Part shown: positions 55,824 through 64,000 of the stretch, in pieces
Position numbering within the stretch: the stretch's first letter is position 1
How the letters are laid out: each line of letters starts with the position of its first letter
Assembly: GCF_002563965.1 (NCBI RefSeq)
Contig: NZ_PDJF01000001.1
Location: forward strand, 310,001 to 374,000
DNA: 64,000 nucleotides
Reading direction: 5' to 3'
Source: Corynebacterium renale
GTDB taxonomy: Bacteria; Actinomycetota; Actinomycetes; Mycobacteriales; Mycobacteriaceae
Position numbers and translations under genes: made by a program
Notes under the pieces: model-generated
The model's database searches: none
What the model saw: the letters and a program-made list of their open reading frames with translations, nothing else
Told to the model about the DNA's origin: nothing

Positions 55824-57455
55824 CTACTCCACGACGACAGGATCGTCCTCATCGTCGTCCGGTAGTCCCAAGACCTCGCGGGAGATTTCATCGAATTCGC
55901 TACCCCACCCGGCGCGGTCGGTACGCGCCAGGCCGGCAACCTCTACGCGGGTGCCGCCTTCGACGGGTTCGAACCGGAACCAGACGCGGCGGCGTTTAAT
56001 CATGAGGGATGCCATGAGTGAGGCCAGCATGGTAACCGCGAAGACTAGCATCCACACCTGGAAGGGGTCGCGGGAGATCTGATAGTTGGCGTATTCGGAG
56101 GCCCCGTCGAAGGTCAGCACGGTGCCGTCGTCAAGCGTGACTGATTCACCTTGGGTGAGGTTGACGCGCTCGATCTTCTGCAGCTGGCCGGAGTGGACCA
56201 ACGAGGTGTCCAGCGAGAAGATGGACTGGCCCACACCGGTATCCAAGCCGTTGTCGCCGCGGTAAATATCGATCGCCACCGCCGGGTCACGCATCTCGGG
56301 GAAGGCGGACTGCAGGAGTTCGCCGTTCTCGCCGGACCACGCGGCGGTCGGCGCGAAGAGGCCTTGGATAGCTAACTGGTTCTGGCGGCGTTCGTACAGG
56401 TCCGGGTACATGCCGGCAGGCGGGTCGAAGCGCATCACGCCCGAGGAGAGGAAGTAGGTCAGATCATCGGGGCGGAACTGGATGGTCTGGGTGCGGATCT
56501 CACCGTTGGGCCACTTCACCGTAAAGGTTGGCGCGAAGCCGTGTCCCTGCAGGTAGACGCGGTCCCCGTTGCCCAGGCGCAGCGGGTGGTTGACCTGGAG
56601 TTTGTAGTCTTCCCAGGTGTCCTGGTCGCTGAAAATGTCTTCGCCGGTGGCGTAGGAGATGTTCGATGTGAACATTTCGGCCTGCCCATTGGGCAGGTAA
56701 TCGGCGATGAAGTCGTGAGCTACGAAGCAGAAGGGGGTCAGACCTGTGCCGTCGAAAAGCGGCCCTGCCTGGAAGGAGTCAAAGTTGGACACCGACGTGT
56801 TACAGAATTCCGTGGACTGATCCAGCGCGACCGCATTGTTCGAGCCCGATTCGGTGACCACGATGACCTGGCCTTCGTAGTGGACCAAGCGTCCCAGTCC
56901 CGCCATGACCAGCACACCCACGATCGACAGGTGGAACACCAGGTTGAAAAATTCGCGCGCGTAACCCTTCTCCGCGGAGATGGAGCGCTTGCCGGCGCGG
57001 TCCTCGTCGGCGCTGAATTCGGAGACGTGCCAGCCCTTCAACCGGGTGCGCACCGTGGCCGCGAAGTCTTCTGGTTGCTTCTCGACGACCCCTTCGGTGA
57101 AATGCGGCATCCGCTTCAAGATGCGCGGCGCGCGCACCGGCGGGGTTTTCATCGCCTTGTAGTGATCCCACGACCGCGGAATGATGCAGCCGATGAGTGA
57201 AATCATGAGCAGCACATAGATGGCGGTAAACCAGGAGGACTCGAAGACGTCGAAAAGCTGCAGCTTATCGTAGATTTCTGCGAGCTTTCCGTTGTTTTCG
57301 ATGTACTCGATAACGTTGCCTTCGTTCAGGCTACGCTGCGGCAACAACGCTCCCGGGATAGCAGCGACGGCGAGCAGGAACAGCAGCACCAAAGCGGTGC
57401 GCATACTGGTCAACCAGTTCCACGCCTTGCGCAGGTATTTTTTGACTACCTTCAC
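55824..57455 (-). CDS. resB: cytochrome c biogenesis protein ResB
   Basis: 543 residues from the GTG at 57453-57455 (GGAAAGGG upstream; the reading frame is open further but overlaps ccdA). Three N-terminal membrane helices (about 18-40, 74-98, 165-185), a large exterior domain and a fourth helix near 455-475, as in ResB/Ccs1. It binds heme and apocytochrome c with CcsB. It lies 22 bp after ccdA in the hemL-resA-ccdA-resB run. Confidence 0.93.
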   Translation of the reverse strand: MKVVKKYLRKAWNWLTSMRTALVLLFLLAVAAIPGALLPQRSLNEGNVIEYIENNGKLAEIYDKLQLFDVFESSWFTAIYVLLMISLIGCIIPRSWDHYKAMKTPPVRAPRILKRMPHFTEGVVEKQPEDFAATVRTRLKGWHVSEFSADEDRAGKRSISAEKGYAREFFNLVFHLSIVGVLVMAGLGRLVHYEGQVIVVTESGSNNAVALDQSTEFCNTSVSNFDSFQAGPLFDGTGLTPFCFVAHDFIADYLPNGQAEMFTSNISYATGEDIFSDQDTWEDYKLQVNHPLRLGNGDRVYLQGHGFAPTFTVKWPNGEIRTQTIQFRPDDLTYFLSSGVMRFDPPAGMYPDLYERRQNQLAIQGLFAPTAAWSGENGELLQSAFPEMRDPAVAIDIYRGDNGLDTGVGQSIFSLDTSLVHSGQLQKIERVNLTQGESVTLDDGTVLTFDGASEYANYQISRDPFQVWMLVFAVTMLASLMASLMIKRRRVWFRFEPVEGGTRVEVAGLARTDRAGWGSEFDEISREVLGLPDDDEDDPVVVE

Positions 57456-57477
57456 GGCTGGGACAACCCTTTCCGCG

Positions 57478-58251
57478 TTAAATGAGTGTGGCCCCGTACT
57501 CCACCGTCCATTGGCGTACCCAGGTGATGAATACGTCCCACAGACCGGTAAGCAACGCCACGCCAACGAGAATCATGCACACCCCGCCAATAATTTGGAT
57601 GGTGCGCGAGTGCTTGCGCAAGAAGTCTACCCCGCGGACCGCGGCATTCGAACCCCACGCCAAAAGCAGGAACGGCAAGCCCAAGCCCAAGCAGTACCCG
57701 ATGATCAAGATGATGCCACGTACTGCCGTCATCCCCTGCGTACCTGCAGAAACGGAGATTATCGACGCCAACGTCGGACCCAAGCACGGCGTCCACCCCA
57801 GAGCGAAAACGCCCCCGAGCAGCGGTGCCCCAATCCAGCTGGCGACCCTTTTCGGGGCCATGCGGGTGTCACGCTGTAGGCCAGGAATCCACCCCAAGAA
57901 CACCAAGCCCATGAGGATTGTGATGATCCCGCCGATGCGCATAAGCGTGTCGTGGTTCAGGGTAAGTAGGCTAATCGCGCCGAACACCGTGACGGTAGCC
58001 AGGACGAAGACCACGGAAAACCCGAGGATGAACAGCAGCGCTGCACCCACCACGCCGGCGCGCTGTTTCTTCGCCGGCGTCTCGCCTGCATTGCTGTGCC
58101 CACCGACAATGCCGGCCAAGTAGCTTAAGTATCCGGGGACCAGGGGCACCACGCACGGTGAGGCGAAGGATACAAGACCTGCCAGTGCCGCGGCGAGAAT
58201 GCCAAGCAGCAACGGACCGGAGGCGACTGCCTCTGCGAATGCGTTACCCAT
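57478..58251 (-). CDS. ccdA: CcdA-type membrane thiol reductant carrier
   Basis: 257 residues, six membrane helices. The two redox cysteines are in FASPCVVPLVPGYLSYLAG and GWTPCLGPTLASI. It passes electrons from cytoplasmic thioredoxin to ResA outside. The start follows the ResA stop by 2 bp. Confidence 0.95.
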   Translation of the reverse strand: MGNAFAEAVASGPLLLGILAAALAGLVSFASPCVVPLVPGYLSYLAGIVGGHSNAGETPAKKQRAGVVGAALLFILGFSVVFVLATVTVFGAISLLTLNHDTLMRIGGIITILMGLVFLGWIPGLQRDTRMAPKRVASWIGAPLLGGVFALGWTPCLGPTLASIISVSAGTQGMTAVRGIILIIGYCLGLGLPFLLLAWGSNAAVRGVDFLRKHSRTIQIIGGVCMILVGVALLTGLWDVFITWVRQWTVEYGATLI

Positions 58252-58253
58252 AG

Positions 58254-58859
58254 TTAGCTTTCGGCCGCGATGCGGTCGACTTCTTCCTTGAGCTCATCGT
58301 GGGTGATGCTGCGCAAGAATACGGTAGCCGGACGGTGCTGTTTATCCAGGATCACCGTGGTCGGTACCACGGAGGATGGGATTCCGCCCAAGGCAGCGGC
58401 GGTGCGGAAGGGTGGGTCGTACAGAGATGGGTACGTCACCCCATTGTCGTGGACGAAGTCCCGCGAGATTTCGGGGTTATAGTCACGCACGTTAATACCC
58501 AAGACGGTGCCGATACCGTTTTCCTGCATGTATTCGTGCACAATCTGTAGGTCGTCGACCTCCGCGCGGCACGGCGCGCACCACTGGCCCCACGAATTTA
58601 AGACCACGACCTCGCCTGCAAAATCGCTGAGCTGAATCTCCTGTTCAGGCTCAGTGAGGGATTCACCGGAGAAGTTCATGATCTGTTTACGCTCCTCGAC
58701 GGGGTACCGAATATCGGTCTGGCCGCCGGGGGCCACGAATTCGAACTGGCCGCCCACCGCCACCGCATTGTGGCGCGAGTCTTCATCGGAACCGCATGCC
58801 ACCAGGGTGGTTGCAATTGCTACGACGCAGGCGGCTAAAGCAGTGGCGGGGCGACGCAT
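58254..58859 (-). CDS. ResA-like thioredoxin-fold lipoprotein
   Basis: 201 residues with a lipobox (LVACGSD, Cys at about 22) and the thioredoxin active site WCAPC (about 100) in VVLNSWGQWCAPCRAEV. It keeps apocytochrome c CxxCH cysteines reduced for heme attachment. Directly abuts the phosphatase stop; same transcript as ccdA and resB. Confidence 0.92.
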   Translation of the reverse strand: MRRPATALAACVVAIATTLVACGSDEDSRHNAVAVGGQFEFVAPGGQTDIRYPVEERKQIMNFSGESLTEPEQEIQLSDFAGEVVVLNSWGQWCAPCRAEVDDLQIVHEYMQENGIGTVLGINVRDYNPEISRDFVHDNGVTYPSLYDPPFRTAAALGGIPSSVVPTTVILDKQHRPATVFLRSITHDELKEEVDRIAAES

Positions 58860-59462
58860 TTAAATCTCCTGAGCAGGCTCGGCATACATGTGACTTGTCA
58901 ACGATTCCCCATTAAAAATCAAAGACGTCACCGATGCCAAATTGCACTGGCGCGACATGTGCGCCAGCCCCTTGCCCGCAGCAGAACGCTGAATCATGAC
59001 GATGGGAAGCTGGTGGCTGACCAGGATGGCCTCGTGGCCTTCCGCTGCGACGCGCGCACGCTCGACTGCGTCCCACATGCGGAGTGCAATATCTTCGTAG
59101 GATTCGCCCCACGACGGTTCCATCGGGTTAACCATCAACGGCCACCGGATGGGATTCCACAGTTGGGAACGCAGACCCTTGGTGCGCAGTCCTTCGAAAC
59201 GGTTGCCGGCCTCCAGCAGGTCGTCGTCAGTCTGAACCTCAAGCCCGGTGACTTCGGCGATCGGGGCTGCGGTTTCCTGTGCACGCTGCAACGGCGAGGC
59301 CGCAAGATAGGTGACGTCGTGGCCCGTAAACGCCTTCGCGGTGCGCGCCGCCTGGCTGATGCCGCGTGCCGACAGACCGAAACCGGGGATGCGTCCGTAC
59401 AGAATCTTCTCTGGGTTAAACACTTCCCCGTGGCGAACGAGGTGAACGATGGTAGTACTCAT
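58860..59462 (-). CDS. histidine phosphatase family protein
   Basis: 200 residues from the ATG at 59460-59462. Phosphoglycerate-mutase-like with the RHG motif VHLVRHGEVFNPE (His10), SPLQRAQETA, and the second His in VSHQLPIVM. The substrate is not known; it is the usual gene between hemL and resA in corynebacteria. Confidence 0.9.
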   Translation of the reverse strand: MSTTIVHLVRHGEVFNPEKILYGRIPGFGLSARGISQAARTAKAFTGHDVTYLAASPLQRAQETAAPIAEVTGLEVQTDDDLLEAGNRFEGLRTKGLRSQLWNPIRWPLMVNPMEPSWGESYEDIALRMWDAVERARVAAEGHEAILVSHQLPIVMIQRSAAGKGLAHMSRQCNLASVTSLIFNGESLTSHMYAEPAQEI

Positions 59463-59484
59463 GGTTCCTTTGTGGTTGCTTTCT

Positions 59485-60795
59485 TTAAGCCTCAGGTTGT
59501 GCCTGAGCTGCCTCGAACGCTGCTGCTGGCAACGCCTTTTCAATCTGTTCGAAATCCTTCTCTGTGAGAGCCGAAGATACAAACCAGGTCTCGAAGACAC
59601 TTGGTGGCGCAAAGATTCCGTTATCTAGCAGGGAGTGGAAGAACGGTGCGTAGCGGAATGTTTCTGCCGCCTGCATATCCTTGAAGTTGCGGCCTTCGCC
59701 TTCCGCAAAGCGGATGGAAAGCATGGATTCCGCGCGCTGGATGTGGTGCACGACGCCCGCCTTGCCCAAGGCTTCAGAAAGCATTGCCGCCAAGCGGTCA
59801 GCGTTGCGGTTCACGATTTCGTAGATTTCTGGGGTGGCTGCGTTGAGCGAAGCCTTGCCAGCTGCCACCGCTACCGGATTACCGGACAGCGTGCCCGCCT
59901 GGTACACGGGGCCCTGCGGCGCCAGGTACGCCATAATGTCGGCGCGTCCACCGAACGCAGCCGCCGGCAGGCCACCGGAGACGACCTTGCCGAAGGTGGT
60001 GAGGTCACCAGCGACGTGATCCACACCCCACCAACCGTTGTAGGAAGTGCGGAAACCTGTCATGACCTCGTCGAGGATGAGCAGGGCGCCGTCGGCATGC
60101 GCAATGTCCTTGAGTGCCTGGTTGAAGCCTTCCTCCGGGCGGACGGTGCCCATGTTGCCGGCCGACGCCTCCGCGATGATACAGGCGATCTCACCAGGGT
60201 GCTCGGCAAAGGCCTGGCGCACCGCGGCGAGGTCGTTGTACGGGACCACGATGGTGTCCGCAGCCTGCGCACCAGTGACACCCGGGGAATCTGGGAGGGC
60301 AAACGTTGCGACGCCCGAACCCGCGGAAGCCAGCAGCGCGTCAACGTGGCCGTGGTAGCAGCCCTCGAACTTGAGGATCTTGGAGCGGCCAGTAAAACCA
60401 CGGGCCAGGCGCACTGCTGACATGGTTGCCTCGGTACCCGAGTTGACCAGGCGGACCTCATCGACGGAGGTACGCGCCACGATCATTTCCGCCAGCTCCA
60501 CCTCACCGGTGGTCGGCGCGCCGAAGGATAGGCCGCGGGCAGCAGTCATCTGCACCGCTGCGACGACGTCCGGGTGGGCATGCCCCATGAGCATGGGGCC
60601 CCAGGAATTGACCAGGTCAATGTATTCGTTGCCGTCAATATCCTTAATCCGCGAGCCCTCACCGGAAGCGATGAATCGAGGCGTACCGCCGACAGATCCA
60701 AAAGCACGAACCGGGGAGTTCACGCCACCAGGGGTGAACTGGTTGGCCTTATCGAACCATTCTTGGGACTTCTTCACGTGCGCAGATGTATTCAT
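59485..60795 (-). CDS. hemL: glutamate-1-semialdehyde 2,1-aminomutase
   Basis: 436 residues. PLP-dependent class III aminotransferase that makes 5-aminolevulinate for heme. The PLP lysine is in [45 protein letters not shown] and [13 protein letters not shown] are intact. First gene of the run hemL-phosphatase-resA-ccdA-resB, so heme supply and cytochrome c assembly are co-transcribed. Confidence 0.96.
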   Translation of the reverse strand: MNTSAHVKKSQEWFDKANQFTPGGVNSPVRAFGSVGGTPRFIASGEGSRIKDIDGNEYIDLVNSWGPMLMGHAHPDVVAAVQMTAARGLSFGAPTTGEVELAEMIVARTSVDEVRLVNSGTEATMSAVRLARGFTGRSKILKFEGCYHGHVDALLASAGSGVATFALPDSPGVTGAQAADTIVVPYNDLAAVRQAFAEHPGEIACIIAEASAGNMGTVRPEEGFNQALKDIAHADGALLILDEVMTGFRTSYNGWWGVDHVAGDLTTFGKVVSGGLPAAAFGGRADIMAYLAPQGPVYQAGTLSGNPVAVAAGKASLNAATPEIYEIVNRNADRLAAMLSEALGKAGVVHHIQRAESMLSIRFAEGEGRNFKDMQAAETFRYAPFFHSLLDNGIFAPPSVFETWFVSSALTEKDFEQIEKALPAAAFEAAQAQPEA

Positions 60796-60840
60796 AGTGA
60801 ACCACCCTAGTAGAACTGTCGGACATTACGCCGGCACTAC

Positions 60841-61263
60841 CTAGAACGTGGTGAAAGAGAACTGCACGTTCAGCACGGAAGTCAGGCCGAGCAGGGCCAG
60901 GATAGCTGCGAGAACACCTGCGATAATTCCACCGGTCTTCCCGGCGTCGCTTGAGGACCCGTCGGAAGAACCGTCGTTGGAGGACCCGTCCGACTTCTCA
61001 CAGTCCTGCTTGTAGGGGGCGTAATCCGCGCGGGCTTGGTCCGCGCGCACCTGTGCTGCTGCTACGGCTGACTCCGCTGTGTTCAACGCTTCGGTGGCCT
61101 CTGCTTGCTGGCGCTGCGCTGCAGTCAGCTCTTCTTGAGCTTTGCGCTGTCGGGATACTTGCTCGGCCCGAGCCTGCGACAGTTCCTGTTCACGCTGCTG
61201 AACCAGCTGCTCTGCCTGGTGCAGGGTCTGGGCCGCGTCGAGTGTGAGAAGTGCGTTGCCCAC
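60841..61263 (-). CDS. coiled-coil protein with C-terminal membrane helix, possibly frameshifted
   Basis: 140 residues from a GTG at 61261-61263 with no ribosome site. A Gln/Glu/Ala-rich coiled coil (about 12-80), a Ser/Asp/Gly linker with DGSSNDGSSDGSS, and a C-terminal helix (about 110-130). The frame is open upstream to a stop near 61,323 without another start. A different frame just before it (about 61,310-61,390, after AAGGAGGGG) encodes a signal-like SVLFTFVATVFFAIA. A single base change could join them; the N-terminus as called is therefore doubtful. Confidence 0.5.
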   Translation of the reverse strand: MGNALLTLDAAQTLHQAEQLVQQREQELSQARAEQVSRQRKAQEELTAAQRQQAEATEALNTAESAVAAAQVRADQARADYAPYKQDCEKSDGSSNDGSSDGSSSDAGKTGGIIAGVLAAILALLGLTSVLNVQFSFTTF

Positions 61264-61394
61264 GCGATGCCAATCTAGGCCAAAGGCTTTTCTCGGAGCT
61301 ACACAAGCGCTTGCGCCGGCACGCTATAGCGAAGAAAACGGTGGCGACGAACGTAAACAGAACTGAACCTTTCGGACGCAGGCACCCCTCCTTG

Positions 61395-62435
61395 TCACCA
61401 CAACATTTGGGCAGTAGCCCAGTAAGTATCCACGTAGACACCAGTCCTGGGATGGTAGTTACCACTGACTCTTGTTACAGCAATAGCACCACGATTTGCC
61501 CCTTTTTCTAGCATATTTCGATTATGCCCGGGAGAACTCTTCCATCCGGTGAATATTCCCCCATTCTTCTCAATAGGGGTGAAATTCGAATTAGGACCAT
61601 AGTCGATGCCAATATTTTCCCAAACATTATCCGGACTATGCTCAAATCCAGGAAGGCTATCAAAATCGATCACATTACCCATTCGAGCTTCATTCGCAGC
61701 AATCATCTGCTTGTTCCAACGCAGAGAATTCCGATAGAGGGTTTCATCCCATTTTAGAGGGCGAATTCCGTGATACTGACGATACATATTTTGAATATTG
61801 AACAAATTCTCACTGTATTGACGATCAGTAAGTCCCGAGGGCGCTTTTGGAATATTATACCCATCCCCAAAGCGAATGTCCTTGTAGTTATATCCAGAGG
61901 CGTCAAAAGGTAGTGGAATTCCCTCAGGACTGTACTTAGCACGAGTTGGAGATACGGTGTGAGAGGGTTGGGTTGTTTTTGCAGGAACCTCAGTCTCGAA
62001 AATCTCTGTAGGGGTAGTAGTTGTCACCCTCGGCCGTGGGGTGGTGGTTACATCAGTGGTTTGCTTTGCGCTTCCGGAGTTGCTGTCTCCACTAGAGGGA
62101 ATAGCAACGGAAGACCCGTTACCCAATCCCAAATCAGAAGAGCTAGTAGCGTCGGAAAGAAGTGCTACGATAGCACCAACAAGAGCGAGTCCACCCGCAC
62201 CAAGGAGAACGCCAAGCATAGGTTCGAGGCCATTGAACCGCAGACCAACAACCTTAACACCCACTGGCACAGTATCCTCTTCAACGACCTTTTGGACACC
62301 AGAACCGGATTCCGAGAAAGATTCAGCGAGGTACCCTCCTCGAGGTACAGCGAGAGAGACTCCTACCAGCCCTATCACAAGAGCACTGGCAATAGTCGAG
62401 TTCTTAATTCTCTTGAGCGCATTTGCACTTTTCAT
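61395..62435 (-). CDS. membrane-anchored CAP-domain protein in AT-rich segment
   Basis: 346 residues from the ATG at 62433-62435 (AAGGA seven bases upstream; earlier ATGs at 62462 and 62483 lack a site). Two N-terminal helices (about 12-33 and 70-95), a Thr/Pro-rich linker, then a CAP domain (about 200-346) with LFNIQNMYRQYHGIRPLKWD, PDNVWENIGIDYG and GWKSSPGHNRNML carrying the family His and Glu. Codon use is much more AT-rich than the neighbours, suggesting transfer. The substrate is unknown. Confidence 0.8.
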   Translation of the reverse strand: MKSANALKRIKNSTIASALVIGLVGVSLAVPRGGYLAESFSESGSGVQKVVEEDTVPVGVKVVGLRFNGLEPMLGVLLGAGGLALVGAIVALLSDATSSSDLGLGNGSSVAIPSSGDSNSGSAKQTTDVTTTPRPRVTTTTPTEIFETEVPAKTTQPSHTVSPTRAKYSPEGIPLPFDASGYNYKDIRFGDGYNIPKAPSGLTDRQYSENLFNIQNMYRQYHGIRPLKWDETLYRNSLRWNKQMIAANEARMGNVIDFDSLPGFEHSPDNVWENIGIDYGPNSNFTPIEKNGGIFTGWKSSPGHNRNMLEKGANRGAIAVTRVSGNYHPRTGVYVDTYWATAQMLW

Positions 62436-63168
62436 GACACAATCCTTGTCAATTTTTTGCATCGAAATATCGCCACATTTCAACTCTTGGACTATGTGAC
62501 CCCTACCAATATCGCACGATGCAGAGACAGTTCCTTATATAAGATACATTTCCCATCATACAACCAATTAATTTAACCTGCAGGTCGCCGACAGTCCGTC
62601 TTCCGCCACTGAACGACATCCAGGCCTCTAAAATCACCAAAATCACTTCGACGAAGTAGCCTCTGGCTACTGCGAGACCTTCGTGCACCGGCAAATTTGC
62701 AAAAACTTATGGGTTTTCCCGCACACCCCATAAGAACTTATCTCTGGATTAATTCGCATCGCACGTCCACCTGACATAAAGCCAAAAATAAGGTGATTAA
62801 TTTCGCGATAGATTACCGTAGCGGGACTTTCAAAAGTGTTTACTGAATCTATCTTAATATTATTAAAACAAATCAACTCTTCTACATGTTTGGCAAGCTA
62901 GTTCAAGCGAAGTGCCAAATAAAAGCTTTCGATGACTTTTATATATATCTCCTACTTCGCCATTGCCCAAAAACATCATGTTTTCAATACCTTGCGAGAT
63001 GCTCGAAAACTGTGTTCACTAGCTAAAACAAAACTCGCAGCACCGGGAAAATCACAAAATGTAGCCGACTCCTAAATCATGCAGATGTATCACATTTTGC
63101 GGGCGCCATTTGCCGACGGTATTACTCACCACACTCTAAATCACACGAGAAAGGATATCCTGGGGCGC
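62436..63168. other. 733-bp AT-rich intergenic region
   Basis: Clearly lower in GC than the rest of the window. Contains two small hairpins, AGTAGCC/GGCTACT (62655-62671) and CTTATGGG/CCCATAAG (62706-62734), and TATATATA near 62,941. No believable gene is seen; small open frames lack ribosome sites. Confidence 0.65.
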
Positions 63169-64000
63169 ATGAAGATTGCATTTTTAGGAACTGGACGCAT
63201 GGGCACCGAGCTTGCCCTGCATTTGTTGGACGAACACGAACTTGTGGTGTGGAACCGCACCAAGGAGAAGACCAAGACTCTCGCAGACAAGGGAGCCGCC
63301 GTCGCGGATTCCCCGCAAGAGGCTGTCGACGGCGCGGACGTCGTCATTACTAGCCTTTTCGGCCCGGACACGGTCCGCGAAGTTGTTCTTGACGCGAACC
63401 TGATTCCCGAAGGAACCCCATGGCTTGATGCGACCACGATTTCCCCTCAGGACGCCGATTCTTTCGCCGAGAAGGTTCCCACCTACGTGCACACCCCAGT
63501 CGTGGGAACGCTCACCCCGGCTCGTAATCAGAAGTTAGGCGTATACGTGGGCACTAAGGACGCGCAGCTGCGCGAGCTGGCTGCAAAGATTGTGCACCCG
63601 TGGGGTGCTGCGAACCCGGAGCGGATTAAGCAGGTGGATACGGCGGGTAAGGCGGCCGTCGGGAAGCTACTTGCAAACCTGGCACTGGCGGTGACTGCGC
63701 AGGGCTTCCGCGAGGCGCTCAAACTTGGTGAGGCTACCGGCACCTCGGCTGCGGAAGTCGTGGATATGTTGAACTCCACTGGCCTGGAATTCATTAAGAA
63801 TATGAAGTCGCCGTTCGTCCTCGGCGAGCGTGATACCGAGCCTGGTGACTTCACGGTCAACGCAATTGCTAAGGATGTCCGCCTCATGCTGGACACCGCA
63901 GGCGAACTGCCGGCAGCGCACACCGCTTTAGATTCCCTAGAGGCGCAGCAGGACAAGGACCGGGGTGAGCACGACTTTTCCGCCATTCTGGTGTACCGGA
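63169..64000 (+). CDS. NAD(P)-dependent oxidoreductase, beta-hydroxyacid dehydrogenase family (3' end outside window)
   Basis: 277 residues visible from the ATG at 63169, nearly the whole protein. N-terminal Rossmann motif IAFLGTGRMGTELALHLL, the family segment DATTISPQDADSF, the catalytic Lys region GKAAVGKLLANL, and a helical C-terminus with KDVRLMLD. Family members oxidise 3-hydroxyacids or reduce the matching aldehydes (GarR, HIBADH, GlyR types); the substrate is unknown. Confidence 0.9.
   Translation, partial: MKIAFLGTGRMGTELALHLLDEHELVVWNRTKEKTKTLADKGAAVADSPQEAVDGADVVITSLFGPDTVREVVLDANLIPEGTPWLDATTISPQDADSFAEKVPTYVHTPVVGTLTPARNQKLGVYVGTKDAQLRELAAKIVHPWGAANPERIKQVDTAGKAAVGKLLANLALAVTAQGFREALKLGEATGTSAAEVVDMLNSTGLEFIKNMKSPFVLGERDTEPGDFTVNAIAKDVRLMLDTAGELPAAHTALDSLEAQQDKDRGEHDFSAILVYR

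Noticed and set aside
1-64000. CRISPR array, prophage, insertion sequence with transposase or origin of replication
   Set aside because: No spaced repeats, integrase, transposase, phage structural genes, or dnaA/DnaA-box clusters are visible.

Overview
The window is a piece of the chromosome of a high-GC Gram-positive bacterium of the genus Corynebacterium or a very close relative. The evidence is the actinobacterial form of rpoB/rpoC, a GluABCD glutamate uptake operon, an MgtA-type mannosyltransferase, DUF3068 and DUF4229 proteins, a complete menaquinone pathway, and the gene order hemL - phosphatase - resA - ccdA - resB - ccsB. The species cannot be named from the sequence alone.

Left part (1-28,080, mostly minus strand). 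Reading leftward, the transcription and translation block runs tRNA-Tyr, tRNA-Thr, tRNA-Met, tRNA-Trp, secE, nusG, rplK, rplA, then rplJ, rplL, then rpoB, rpoC (rpoC is cut by the window edge). Three blocks are inserted in this backbone. (a) 18,293-25,102 holds a gluABCD operon and an ABC exporter divergent from a two-component system, arranged like heme-tolerance HrtBA/ChrSA. (b) 16,881-18,029 is an RtcB RNA ligase. (c) 7,278-14,773 is a six-gene, overlapping-stop operon of the anchored-repeat ABC transporter type. Its substrate-binding lipoprotein has a histidine-rich surface domain inserted in the TroA fold, and it comes with three more surface-anchored proteins and a permease/ATPase pair. 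Two copies of a 21-bp Zur-like motif, 40 bp apart, sit upstream. Zinc (or manganese) capture is the most likely role.

Middle part (29,033-43,417). This is the quinone region: polyprenyl diphosphate synthase, menJ-like reductase, menG, menD, menC, menB, menE and menA. Interleaved are mgtA, a Pit phosphate carrier, a CAP-domain exported protein and small membrane proteins. Menaquinone feeds the cytochrome bc1-aa3 branch, and the right part of the window carries the cytochrome c assembly genes.

Right part (43,608-64,000). It holds a stand-alone DUF4143-type ATPase, an AEC carrier, the dTDP-rhamnose genes rmlA, rmlC and rmlB, several single enzymes (nitroreductase, RNase H-like, PhzF, 2H phosphoesterase), and ccsB, resB, ccdA and resA with hemL. 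A gene for a Schlafen/AlbA_2-type protein lies between two 77-bp direct repeats, apparently splitting resB from ccsB. The last 3 kb carries an AT-rich stretch with a second CAP-domain protein and then a dehydrogenase cut by the window end.

Features that no gene call explains: two 87-bp fold-back elements 13 kb apart and a third relative with the same geometry, a perfect 20-bp inverted repeat between menJ and menG, and a 10-mer CTTATCGACG found 12 times on the plus strand but only once on the minus strand.
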